Positions 54,848-62,898 of a stretch of DNA of 64,000 nt are shown here, piece after piece. The translations under genes were made by a program, and so were the position numbers. The first letter of the stretch is position 1. Every line of letters begins with the position of its first letter. The notes under the pieces are model-generated. The model worked only from the letters and a program-made list of their open reading frames with translations, searched no databases and was not told the DNA's origin. This DNA comes from Bremerella volcania. Lineage in GTDB: Bacteria; Planctomycetota; Planctomycetia; Pirellulales; Pirellulaceae. The stretch is from contig NZ_CP036289.1 of the NCBI RefSeq assembly GCF_007748115.1, positions 1,674,001-1,738,000 on the forward strand, in the 5' to 3' direction.

Positions 54848-55042
54848 CCCGCGGCATAGGCCGACGAAGATATTCCTCCCCGGGAATCTCCGAGTCCCTA
54901 ACGCGAGATTGGATCACCTGATCGATTCCCTTTCCGAAGTGGCATTTTGCCAACAACGGGGAAGTGGCCTGAAGGATTCAGGCCCGTCGATTTCATAAGA
55001 AAATGCGTGTTAGCTCAAGATGGGCGATTCACGGAGGAACGC

Positions 55043-55831
55043 ATGGCAACGACGACCGCGACCAGGGAAGACGTGTCTCACTTGTGGGAAGCCTACAAAG
55101 AAGACCCGTCGCGGAAAGAACTACGAAACCAACTTGTTGAACGCTATCTGCCGCTGGTGAAATACAACGGCGAGCGGATCTGGGCTCGGCTCCCCGAAGG
55201 GGTCGAACTGGACGACCTGATCTCGGCAGGCGTCTTTGGCTTGATGGACGCAATCGACGCGTTCGACATGAGCCGAGGCGTTAAGTTTGAAACGTATTGC
55301 GTTCCGCGTATTCGCGGTGCGATGCTGGACGAACTGCGGACGATGGACTGGGTACCGCGTCTGGTTCGCTCGAAAGCGAGCAAACTGAACGAAGCGACCA
55401 AGCAATTGGAAGCCAAATTCGGACGAGCACCCACTCACCAAGAGCTGGCGGACCATATGCAGATGCCGCTCAAGGAACTCGAAAAGATGGTCTCCGACGC
55501 CAACGCCGTCGGGCTGATCAGTCTCAACAAAAAGTGGTACGAAACGGACAGCTACAAAGACGTCCGCGAGATCGATATTCTGGAAGACAAGAAGGGGGAA
55601 GACCCCACGCGTCGCATTCAAAAGAATGACCTGATGCGTCTGGTGACCAAGGGGCTCAATCGCAACGAGCGTCTGATCATCATTCTCTATTACTACGAAG
55701 AGCTGACCATGAAGGAAATCGGCGCCACGCTCGACCTGAGCGAAAGCCGCGTCAGCCAGATGCACAGCAGCATCGTCTCGCGACTACAAAGCCAACTCGG
55801 CCGTCGCAAGCCAGAGTTCGGAACGGTTTAG
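55043..55831 (+). CDS. fliA: Flagellar sigma-28 factor FliA/WhiG family
   Basis: 262 residues from the ATG at 55043, which has GGAGG 8 nt upstream; the frame opens at 54947. Region 2 (LVEGRYLPLVKYNGERIW-like start, then DLISAGVFGLMDAIDAFDMSRGVKFETYCVPRIRGAMLDELR), region 3 (APTHQELADHMQM) and region 4 (LNRNERLIIILYYYEELTMKEIGATLDLSESRVSQMHSSIV) are complete. It should transcribe late flagellar genes (flagellin, chemotaxis). The anti-sigma factor flgM is not in the window. A strong terminator ends the locus. Confidence 0.95.
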   Translation: MATTTATREDVSHLWEAYKEDPSRKELRNQLVERYLPLVKYNGERIWARLPEGVELDDLISAGVFGLMDAIDAFDMSRGVKFETYCVPRIRGAMLDELRTMDWVPRLVRSKASKLNEATKQLEAKFGRAPTHQELADHMQMPLKELEKMVSDANAVGLISLNKKWYETDSYKDVREIDILEDKKGEDPTRRIQKNDLMRLVTKGLNRNERLIIILYYYEELTMKEIGATLDLSESRVSQMHSSIVSRLQSQLGRRKPEFGTV

Positions 55832-55859
55832 GGTTCCTGCGAGATAGAATGATTAATTG

Positions 55860-55894
55860 CAAACGACCCGCTTTTGAGTGGGTCGTTTGTTTTT
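55860..55894 (+). terminator. Intrinsic terminator at the end of the flagellar locus
   Basis: CAAACGACCC (55860-55869) pairs perfectly with GGGTCGTTTG (55880-55889), followed by five T residues. It starts 28 bp after the fliA stop. Confidence 0.92.
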
Positions 55895-55937
55895 GCGCTA
55901 GTGGCACTTACGTTCGAGGACGAAGCCTCGTGGTATT

Positions 55938-55996
55938 GTCCCCTCTCCACCGTCTGCGGGGGAGAGGGTTAGGGTTAGGGTTAGGGTGAGGGGGCA
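55938..55996. repeat. REP-like palindrome with TTAGGG repeats
   Basis: The element begins GTCCCCTCTCC and pairs with GGAGAGGG, then continues as three tandem TTAGGG units (about 55968-55986) and AGGGTGAGGG. It shares its ends with the element near 49935, so it is the same dispersed family with an internally expanded hexamer. Confidence 0.7.
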
Positions 55997-56020
55997 TGAG
56001 CAGGCCGCTCCTGTCGGGGC

Positions 56021-57010
56021 TTAAGAATCAACACGCCCAACATGCACCAAACCATCCCCCTGATGCGCAATCGGGTTATTGGATAGTCCGATGATCAGGC
56101 CGTCATACGGAGCCTTTAAATACTTGGGGTCCGTTCCAAACACATCGGCGATAATGCCGATCTGCTGGCCCATTTCAACCTCGTCGCCCAGTTCGACGAG
56201 TAAACGCACAATGCCGCTACGTTTGGCTCGTACCCAGGTCGACTCGCGGATCATCTTGGGTGCTCGTTTGGGAAGCTTGACCGGTGACTTGAGCATGTTC
56301 AGAAACGAAAGAACCCGCATCACGCCGTTCACGCCTACTTTGATCGAGTCATGATTGAATCGGTTCGGTTCACCGGCTTCGTAAAGAAGGACCTTGATCC
56401 CCTTGGCGTTGGCGGCCGCACGCAGTGAGCCGTCGCGCAGGTCCGAGTGGACAACCGCCGGGGCCCCAAATGCAAGCGCACACTCGTACGTCTCTTCGTC
56501 GTCCATGTCGCCGCGGATCTGCGGAAGATTGGTACGCAAGTTGGAACCCGTATGCAGATCGATGCCGTACTGACAACGCGAAACAACTTCAGTCATCATC
56601 AACTTGGCCAGACGCGAAGCGAGCGAGCCGCTATTGGAGCCAGGGAACGAGCGGTTCAGGTCGCGTCGGTCAGGCAAGTAGCGGCTTTGATTGATCACGC
56701 CGAAGCCGTTGACCATCGGCACCACAATCAGGGTGCCGATCAATTTGCTGGGATTCAGCTTCTCCAGAAGCATCCGGGCGATTTCGACGCCATTCAACTC
56801 GTCGCCGTGCACGGCGGCGGAAACCCAGGCGGTAGGTCCTTCGACCGGTCCATGCAGCACTTCGATCGGAAGCGTGATATAGGTCCCCGTAGGAAGCCTG
56901 GCGACGGGGATTTCCAGACGGAGCCGATTGCCGGGGCCTACGTACTGCCCACCGATGACAAACGAACGGCTTGGCTGATGAGCAGGTTGATGAGGATGTC
57001 GCGCGTCCAT
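56021..57010 (-). CDS. Succinylglutamate desuccinylase/aspartoacylase-family deacylase
   Basis: 329 residues, M14-like zinc hydrolase. Metal ligands are His68 and Glu71 (AAVHGDELNG) and His153 (GIDLHTGSN), and the RDLNRSFPG substrate-binding block is at 117-124. The C-terminal part (about 255-325) is a biotinyl/lipoyl-like beta domain (SGIVRLLVELGDEVEMGQQIG). This AstE/AspA-like branch is often next to a RimK-type ligase in other bacteria; none is seen here. The substrate is unknown, likely an N-acylated amino acid or peptide. The ATG at 57010 has a GAGGGA-like ribosome site. Confidence 0.88.
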   Translation of the reverse strand: MDARHPHQPAHQPSRSFVIGGQYVGPGNRLRLEIPVARLPTGTYITLPIEVLHGPVEGPTAWVSAAVHGDELNGVEIARMLLEKLNPSKLIGTLIVVPMVNGFGVINQSRYLPDRRDLNRSFPGSNSGSLASRLAKLMMTEVVSRCQYGIDLHTGSNLRTNLPQIRGDMDDEETYECALAFGAPAVVHSDLRDGSLRAAANAKGIKVLLYEAGEPNRFNHDSIKVGVNGVMRVLSFLNMLKSPVKLPKRAPKMIRESTWVRAKRSGIVRLLVELGDEVEMGQQIGIIADVFGTDPKYLKAPYDGLIIGLSNNPIAHQGDGLVHVGRVDS

Positions 57011-57034
57011 ACGTCGTAAGATCCCTCTCTTACG

Positions 57035-58135
57035 TTACGGCATAATGTTTTGCGAAATCAGAAACAGTCGATTTTTGAGTTCATTCGCCGCCGAATCAAG
57101 TTCGCTGACTTGAATTCGAGCGGTTGGTTCCGACTCGTCTTTGGTCGAAGACGGCTGGCTGGTTGCCGGCGACTCGCCATGCTGGGCAGGTAGCGAAGTT
57201 TGGCTTTCAATAGGAATCAGCGACTCGCCGTCGTTCAGGAAGCCACAATTCCGCCCGGCTGCTTTGGCGGCGTACAGTGCTGCGTCGGCCCCTTTGGTCA
57301 GCGTTTCGAGACCATCGGCATGAATCACCGGCATCAGGCCGCAACTGACGGTGACCTCGATCGACATCTGGCCGTATTCTACCGGCAAAGAGCGCACCAC
57401 GTTGAGCACCTTCATGGCGACCGTGGAAACCGAGGTCCCATCCGCTTCAGGAACCAGGATCGCCAACTCTTCACCACCGATCCGCGCCAGGTAGTCGGTC
57501 TTTCGCATGACGCTGTTCAGGCGAGCTGCCACTTCACGCAGCACCTGGTCGCCGGCATCATGCCCGTAGGTATCGTTGACGCGTTTGAAATGATCGATGT
57601 CGAGGATCAACAGGCTGAACGGCTGTTGCTTTCGCTGCCAGAGCGCCCACCGGCGCTCACGTTCTTCGTCGAACGCACGGCGGTTCAAAAGCTGCGTCAG
57701 TGCGTCGGTCCGGGCTTCCGACAAGGTGTCTTCCAATTCCTGCGATTGCGTCTTGAGCGTGGCTTCGGCCGACTCCAGACGCTGCTTCAGCTTTTGATTG
57801 GCGGCGGTAATCTGGGCGATCAGTTCGACTGCTTTGGCTGAGGGGCCGTCGTCGGCGACCGGCTGGTCACCCTCTGGGTGAGCTAACTTCTGTTCCAGGT
57901 TCTCCAGTAGCTCGATATGCTTGCTCAGATCGCCGGTGAAATGGCTGGTGAACTGAATCATGCCAGCCAACTGCTCGCGATAGACGGTCGATTCCCCTTC
58001 GGGCGGTGCGGGCATTTGATGGGGCTGAATGTACTTGGCCCACAATCTTCCCAGCCAGAAACCGATTAAGATCCCCACGACGAGAGTTACCACGCCGAAA
58101 ACGTCACCCAGAACGAAAGTCAAAAGCTCAGCCAT
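57035..58135 (-). CDS. Membrane-anchored diguanylate cyclase (GGEEL type)
   Basis: 366 residues from the ATG at 58135 (a TTG at 58150 is the frame limit). A membrane helix (about 9-32), a coiled-coil stretch (about 70-140) and a GGDEF domain (about 140-305) are followed by a Ser/Glu/Pro-rich tail. The active site reads GGEEL (220-224) and the inhibitory I-site RKTD lies five residues upstream, so c-di-GMP synthesis with product inhibition is expected. The final Phe to Leu change is conservative. It is 24 bp upstream of the deacylase gene on the same strand. Confidence 0.9.
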   Translation of the reverse strand: MAELLTFVLGDVFGVVTLVVGILIGFWLGRLWAKYIQPHQMPAPPEGESTVYREQLAGMIQFTSHFTGDLSKHIELLENLEQKLAHPEGDQPVADDGPSAKAVELIAQITAANQKLKQRLESAEATLKTQSQELEDTLSEARTDALTQLLNRRAFDEERERRWALWQRKQQPFSLLILDIDHFKRVNDTYGHDAGDQVLREVAARLNSVMRKTDYLARIGGEELAILVPEADGTSVSTVAMKVLNVVRSLPVEYGQMSIEVTVSCGLMPVIHADGLETLTKGADAALYAAKAAGRNCGFLNDGESLIPIESQTSLPAQHGESPATSQPSSTKDESEPTARIQVSELDSAANELKNRLFLISQNIMP

Positions 58136-58498
58136 AGTTCGGTTAAACAATCAGGTGCCTGGGAAACGCCGAGAACCGAGAAAAAAAGGTTCGCCTTGCG
58201 CGATCCCGTCGGATGGATGCCAAAACCGCTGGGAAATCTTAGGTTACAGGTTGCCCGATGAGACGGGGCAACAGTGTTTCTCGGGGAATCGCAATATTAA
58301 AAGTTCGGGTACAACGGTCATTCAGGGAATTGTAAGCAAAGATTACAAAAATATCGGGTGCGAAATCGTTTCACGGCACCCTTCGGGCAGCAGACATGTT
58401 GCCTGAAAGACGATTTAGCCACATTGTGGCGTTGAATTCGTTACTACCAGTACCATCGGAGTCGTTCGGCAGAAAGCCGAGAAAGACATCGCCCAGGC
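58136..58498. other. Divergent intergenic region
   Basis: 363 bp between the diguanylate cyclase (minus) and the GlmU-like gene (plus). A stem pairs GTTGCCC (58250-58256) with GGGCAAC (58266-58272). I found no riboswitch consensus or gene; promoters in both directions are expected. Confidence 0.5.
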
Positions 58499-59749
58499 AT
58501 GAATTGCATCCTCTTTGAAGACCGTTCGGTTTCCAAACTGTATCCGATCGTGCTTGCGCGACCTGCCTATGGGATCACATGCGGCGGTTTTCGCCTGGCC
58601 GAACTGTTAGCCGAGAAGTTCGACGCTTGCCGCGGTGTCGTGCGGTATCACATCGCCGCACTTCAAGCACAGTATTACCCGCAGCTTCAAGAAACGCCCC
58701 CAGAGGAAGGTCAGCCGACACTCCTTATAAGTGCCAGTGTCGTGCCACGGGTGCAGACCCTGGAAAAGCTGACTCGTTGGGTTCAATCAAAGCAGCCAGG
58801 CATCGTTCTGCACGAAGGCCGGGTCATCGCCGCCTTGCTGCCGCCAGGGCATCGAATCCCCAACACCAGCAGCACTTACGACGAGTTCCTTTCGTTTGTC
58901 GACGCCTTGGCTTCCAAGCCTGAGCTTTCGCCGCGCGACGAAACGTTCGAGTTATTCGAGTACGCCCATGACGTCGTCCGATTTAACGAAGAAATCATTC
59001 ACGAAAACTTAGAATACCGCCTGAAGACCGGCAACTACCGCGAGGTCCAGGAAGGGCTTTACGCTGCCGGCGAGATCAGCCTGGCCGAGAACGTTTCGGT
59101 CGATGCGTCGAGCGGTCCGATCGTGGTCGAAGAAGGCGTAAGTATCGGTCCCTTCTGCTTTTTGCGGGGGCCAGCCTACCTCGGCCCGAACGTGAAGGTG
59201 ATCGAACATTCGGCCATTAAAGATGCCGTTTCGTTAGGACATACGACCAAAATCGGTGGCGAGGTAGAAGCAACGGTCATAGAACCTTTCTCGAACAAGC
59301 AGCACCACGGTTTCCTTGGACATAGTTATTTGGGAAGCTGGATAAACCTGGGTGCTGGTACATCCAACAGCGACCTGAAGAATACCTACGGAACGGTCAA
59401 CATGGACTATCCGTTTGGCCGCGTCGCCACGAAAATGCAGTTCGTGGGATCGATTTTTGGGGACTACTCAAAGACGGCCATCAATACGGGTATATTTACC
59501 GGTAAGACGATTGGCGTCTGCAGCATGTTATACGGCTTCGTCACGACCAACGTCCCAAGCTTCGTGAACTACGCCCGACTGTTCGGTCAAGTCACGGAAC
59601 TTCCGCCTGAGGTCATGATTTCCACCCAACAAAGAATGTTCCAGCGGCGTAATGTAACCCAGACGCCGTGCGACATCCAACTCATACACGATATGTACCT
59701 GCTCACTCAGGAAGAGCGTCAACTGACGGGTGAGCCCCTCGTTTTTTAG
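58499..59749 (+). CDS. GlmU-like sugar-phosphate nucleotidyltransferase/acyltransferase-fold protein
   Basis: 416 residues. The N-terminus (MNCILFEDRSVSKLYPIVLARPAYGITCGGFRL) is a divergent nucleotidyltransferase-like half; the middle and C-terminus (about 185-370) form a left-handed beta-helix of hexapeptide repeats (VEEGVSIGPFCFLRGPAYLGPNVKVIEHSAIKD). This resembles the GlmU-like family found in Bacteroidetes and planctomycetes, where the classical GlmU glycine-rich loop is missing. It probably acts in sugar-nucleotide metabolism for the envelope. metF starts 11 bp after its stop. Confidence 0.82.
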   Translation: MNCILFEDRSVSKLYPIVLARPAYGITCGGFRLAELLAEKFDACRGVVRYHIAALQAQYYPQLQETPPEEGQPTLLISASVVPRVQTLEKLTRWVQSKQPGIVLHEGRVIAALLPPGHRIPNTSSTYDEFLSFVDALASKPELSPRDETFELFEYAHDVVRFNEEIIHENLEYRLKTGNYREVQEGLYAAGEISLAENVSVDASSGPIVVEEGVSIGPFCFLRGPAYLGPNVKVIEHSAIKDAVSLGHTTKIGGEVEATVIEPFSNKQHHGFLGHSYLGSWINLGAGTSNSDLKNTYGTVNMDYPFGRVATKMQFVGSIFGDYSKTAINTGIFTGKTIGVCSMLYGFVTTNVPSFVNYARLFGQVTELPPEVMISTQQRMFQRRNVTQTPCDIQLIHDMYLLTQEERQLTGEPLVF

Positions 59750-59759
59750 AACTTGCCCC

Positions 59760-60656
59760 ATGCTTTCCGATTTTTACAAGCCCGGCCAGTTGCCGATCTC
59801 GTTTGAGCTTTATCCTCCCAAGACCGACAAGGGAGTACGGTCGCTCATGCTGCAGGTCGAGCGGCTGATGAAGCACAAGCCTGCCTACATCACCTGCACC
59901 TACGGTGCCGGCGGTTCGACGCGCGGGAAGACTCTCGAAATTGTCGAGAAGGTCAAAACCTTGTTTCAGGTGCCGGTCGCGGCGCACCTGACCGTGGTCG
60001 GTTCCAGCGTGGCCGACCTGCGTAGCTTTCTGGCCGAAGCCGAACGTCGCGGTGTCGATTACATCGTCGCCCTGCGTGGTGACCCGCCCCAAGGGGAAAC
60101 CAAGTTCAAGCCGAATCCCAAGGGACTGCGCTACGCCAACGAACTGGTCGAACTGATCAACGACGAATTCAACGAACTGGGCGTCCTCGTGGCCGGCTAT
60201 CCCGAAACCCACCAGGAAGCTCCCAGCCCGGAAGTCGATCTCGAGAACCTCAAACGCAAGGTCGACGCCGGTGCCCAGGTCATCGTCTCGCAGCTGTTCT
60301 TCCGCAACAGCGACTTCTACAGCTGGCGCGAACGCTGCGAGAAGGCCGGCATCACCGTGCCGATCGTGCCGGGCATCTTCCCGATCAATAGCCTGGCTCA
60401 GATCTCGAAGATTGCCAAAATGTGCGGCGCTGGCATTCCGAAGAAACTGTACGAAAAGCTGAATCAGAAGCCGGACGACCCCGAGTGGCACAAGCGTGTC
60501 GGCACGGCCTACGCATCGCAGCAAGTGAACGACCTGGCCGACAACGGCGTCCCAGGCTTCCACTTCTACGTGCTGAATCAAGCCGAAGCCACCGGTAAAA
60601 TTCTGACGGCTCTGAAAGAGCACATGGCCAAGAAGAAGTCCGGCTCGCCTGCTTAG
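59760..60656 (+). CDS. metF: Methylenetetrahydrofolate reductase
   Basis: Reduces 5,10-methylene-THF to 5-methyl-THF for methionine synthesis, using FAD. 298 residues from the ATG at 59760. Motifs seen: ISFELYPPKTDKG at the N-terminus (catalytic Glu region), ITCTYGAGGSTRGKTLE, AHLTVVGSS, VALRGDPPQGE and DAGAQVIVSQLFF. All are canonical for MetF. It follows the GlmU-like gene by 11 bp, so the two may be co-transcribed. Its stop overlaps the convergent stop of the next gene by 3-4 bp. Confidence 0.96.
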   Translation: MLSDFYKPGQLPISFELYPPKTDKGVRSLMLQVERLMKHKPAYITCTYGAGGSTRGKTLEIVEKVKTLFQVPVAAHLTVVGSSVADLRSFLAEAERRGVDYIVALRGDPPQGETKFKPNPKGLRYANELVELINDEFNELGVLVAGYPETHQEAPSPEVDLENLKRKVDAGAQVIVSQLFFRNSDFYSWRERCEKAGITVPIVPGIFPINSLAQISKIAKMCGAGIPKKLYEKLNQKPDDPEWHKRVGTAYASQQVNDLADNGVPGFHFYVLNQAEATGKILTALKEHMAKKKSGSPA

Positions 60657-61777
60657 AAGAGCAGCCGGAAGTCCAGCCCGATAAACGCCCCCGGTTCGAC
60701 CTGCACTTCATCGTGCAGGGTCGACCCTTGGTTCTCTCCTTCGCCGTATCGCCGGTCAAACGCGTAACCGGTGCTCAGGTCCAACGCTCCGTACTTCCCC
60801 ACGTCCCAGCGAATGCCGGACACCAGCCGCTGCTGCAGCGAGAAAAAGCGGTCATCCTTGTCGACGCGATCGCTCAAGAAGTACGACTGGGCGACCGACT
60901 TATATCCGCCGTAAATGTGCCAGTCTTCGGCAAGATCGTGCGTCAGCATGACGCTTCCGTTGGTGAGCGGAACGTAAGCAAGATTCAACGTCCAGTCTTC
61001 CCGCGGCCGCCACGTCATCGAGAACGGTATGCCCAGGTTCATCTGGAACGATTCCGACCGGTTCCATTCGTAAGCGATAATCGGGACCGGAAAGTTGAGC
61101 GATCCGGTCGGCGAATACATCACGCCAAACATCCACGCGTCGCGCTCATTCCACGCAGGCTTCCGCAGAAACGAAATCAGGTTCAAGTTGATCTCGTCCC
61201 CACTTTGAAACGGCTGATCGCTTGCCGAACCGACACTGCTGATAATGCCCAGCGACGACCCGCTATCGAACTGGCGGATGTAGGTCAGGCCAAACTTGAC
61301 GTTCCACAGTTCATCGGGAAATGCCCGGCCGGTATCCGGCAGGACGGCATCGGTGAAGTAATGGGTGTTCTGCACGCCAACGGTCAACACGGCCGTACCG
61401 TAGTCGCCACGATAGATCGGCAGCCCTGCCGAGGCATTTTGCTCGAACAGTTGGAAGTCGACGTCCTGCCCCTGGACTGGCTGAGCCGGAAACCATTCGA
61501 CCCCATAGCCAGGCCCGGCCGAACCGCCGAAAGGACCTCCCTTCCCCTGCCGGCCGCGGCGCTGCTCTTTCGGTGGAGGCTCTTCCGGCAAGACGACCTC
61601 TGGCGCCAATTCCACTGCTTCAGGCTCAGCCCACGGCAACCCGGGCTCGCCTGGCGGTGAGTATGCGTACGAAGGCTCTGCCGACGGATGCTGGCTGGGC
61701 GCATAGGGAGACTGCCCAAGCGATCGCCCGGTTAGTGCGAGCATCAGCAGCAGTAAAACCCAGATTGGTCGTGTCAT
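60653..61777 (-). CDS. Exported beta-rich protein, probable outer-membrane beta-barrel (DUF6268-like)
   Basis: 374 residues from the ATG at 61777; the frame extends to 61837. A signal peptide (MTRPIWVLLLLMLALTGRSLG) and a Pro/Glu/Ser-rich stretch (about 22-75) are followed by alternating beta-strand patterns with many aromatic and charged residues (for example LWNVKFGLTYIRQF, DWTLNLAYVPLTNGSVML, GALDLSTGYAFD), ending in FIGLDFRLLF. The terminal aromatic is typical of barrel proteins. It resembles a DUF6268-type planctomycete family. The function is unknown. Convergent with metF. Confidence 0.75.
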   Translation of the reverse strand: MTRPIWVLLLLMLALTGRSLGQSPYAPSQHPSAEPSYAYSPPGEPGLPWAEPEAVELAPEVVLPEEPPPKEQRRGRQGKGGPFGGSAGPGYGVEWFPAQPVQGQDVDFQLFEQNASAGLPIYRGDYGTAVLTVGVQNTHYFTDAVLPDTGRAFPDELWNVKFGLTYIRQFDSGSSLGIISSVGSASDQPFQSGDEINLNLISFLRKPAWNERDAWMFGVMYSPTGSLNFPVPIIAYEWNRSESFQMNLGIPFSMTWRPREDWTLNLAYVPLTNGSVMLTHDLAEDWHIYGGYKSVAQSYFLSDRVDKDDRFFSLQQRLVSGIRWDVGKYGALDLSTGYAFDRRYGEGENQGSTLHDEVQVEPGAFIGLDFRLLF

Positions 61778-62090
61778 CCCTGACCCGTTCTTATTCCGAA
61801 AATGTGTAGAGAACGTATAGGTGATTACCCCAATCACGTCAACGCAGTGTCAGGCTGACCGTCAATTCCAGGCGATTCTCACCGCCAAGGCGAGAACTTG
61901 CGCGGAAAATGCGTGTCGTAGAGCAGTGAGAAGGTCGAGATCTGCTCGCGAATCGCCTGCCCGGTCATTGCCGAGGCCGCCAATTCCGGCTAAAATCCGA
62001 CCTTTCCACAGCTGCGGCAAACCTTAACATGCCGCCGGATGTCCGGCTGATCTCAAAGATTGGCATCGCTGCCGAGGACATCCCGATTGT
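61778..62090. other. Intergenic region before tRNA-Leu
   Basis: 313 bp with no supported gene, repeat or terminator. It should hold the promoters of the beta-rich protein (minus) and of tRNA-Leu (plus), but no convincing boxes are visible. Confidence 0.5.
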
Positions 62091-62174
<84 letters not shown>

Positions 62175-62210
62175 CTTTTAGACCCTGAATGTCACCGGTT
62201 CACGCTTCAA

Positions 62211-62236
62211 GGCAGGCCCTGATGGCTTGCCGTTTT
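62211..62236 (+). terminator. Intrinsic terminator after tRNA-Leu
   Basis: GGCAGGCC (62211-62218) pairs with GGCTTGCC (62224-62231) with one G-U pair and a CTGAT loop, followed by GTTTT. It starts 37 bp after the tRNA. Confidence 0.65.
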
Positions 62237-62318
62237 GCGTGCGTAGAAAGCCTTGGCAGGGCTTTCTGGAAAAAATTTTGGTGCGCTTGTGGGATGCGTC
62301 TGAACCCTGTAAACAAGC

Positions 62319-62420
62319 AAGCCAATGGGATCGCCAGCCACCGAAGTGACGGCTTCGGCTGTTGCGATGTTCAGCTGTGCTGATGTTTGGTAATGCGGTG
62401 GCTGGCGATCCCATTGGCTT
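62319..62420. repeat. Perfect 25-bp inverted repeat with 52-bp spacer
   Basis: The arms are 62319-62343 and 62396-62420, with no mismatch. The left arm contains GCCAATGGGATCGCCAGCC and the right its exact complement. Inside the spacer, CCGAAG and CTTCGG (62341-62346 and about 62353-62358) form a smaller competing hairpin. There is no terminal T-run. Confidence 0.9.
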
Positions 62421-62621
62421 CTGTCTGCTTCGAAATATCTCGCACGAAGTCCTTGTCAGTCATGACAAGTCTCTAATTACCTTTGCGATAACTCGTTAAT
62501 AACCCGTTAAGTAATATGTAGCTTGCCCTGCCGGGGGTGCAACTATTTTTCTTTAGCGGGGTGCCTCTCGCGTCTCGCTCTCTTGTGCGGTCCGTCCGCA
62601 ACTTCTTCGGCAAACTGACTT

Positions 62622-62763
62622 GACCGCCTCTCGGTCTCGTTCTAAATTCGCCCTTACCAAACGTTAAAGCACAGCTCGACCTCGCGGCCACGCCGCCTGA
62701 TTGAGCCCCTCTGGAATCGCTCAATCGGTGTTTCTCTTTCGCCAGAGAACCGCCTCTCGGTTC
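62622..62763. repeat. Two related small hairpins with the same loop, plus a third inverted repeat
   Basis: GACCG-CCTCT-CGGTC at 62622-62636 and GAACCG-CCTCT-CGGTTC at 62747-62763 share the loop CCTCT while the stems differ in a compensated way. GATTGAGC/GCTCAATC (62699-62706, 62719-62726) lies between them. Confidence 0.65.
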
Positions 62764-62898
62764 CTCCATTCATCCTTGCAATGCACCCTGTCTATCCGTG
62801 CGCCTAGGGAGTTCACCGGCGCGTCACGGACGAATCACGACACCCCTGCGCGTGTTGGAAAGCGACGGACCTGCAGGTGGGTCGGGAGATGCGTATCC

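Larger units (their letters stand above)
62175..62898. other. Non-coding, inverted-repeat-rich segment between tRNA-Leu and integrase
   Basis: 724 bp with no supported reading frame. Besides the tRNA terminator it contains: a stem pairing 62246-62252 with 62260-62266; a perfect 25-bp inverted repeat (listed separately) with an inner 6-bp hairpin; CTTGTCA/TGACAAG at 62452-62469; GACCG/CGGTC at 62622-62636; GATTGAGC/GCTCAATC at 62699-62726; and GAACCG/CGGTTC at 62747-62763. This fits an integrase attachment region with arm sites or a structured non-coding RNA. It is the likely left edge of a genomic island. Confidence 0.65.

Noticed and set aside
54406-54921. 171-residue plus-strand frame overlapping the small membrane-protein gene
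   Set aside because: It has no domain or ribosome site and uses a different frame from the 101-residue membrane protein, which has clear helices.
55968-55986. Telomere-like TTAGGG array
   Set aside because: Only three units, inside a REP-like palindrome in a bacterial chromosome; best explained as internal expansion of the repeat.
58240-58290. Cyclic-di-GMP riboswitch between the diguanylate cyclase and GlmU-like genes
   Set aside because: A 7-bp hairpin is present but the GEMM core sequences are not.
62319-62420. Integron attC site or CRISPR repeat
   Set aside because: There are no GTTRRRY/RYYYAAC boxes, and only one copy of the inverted repeat with no spaced direct repeats.
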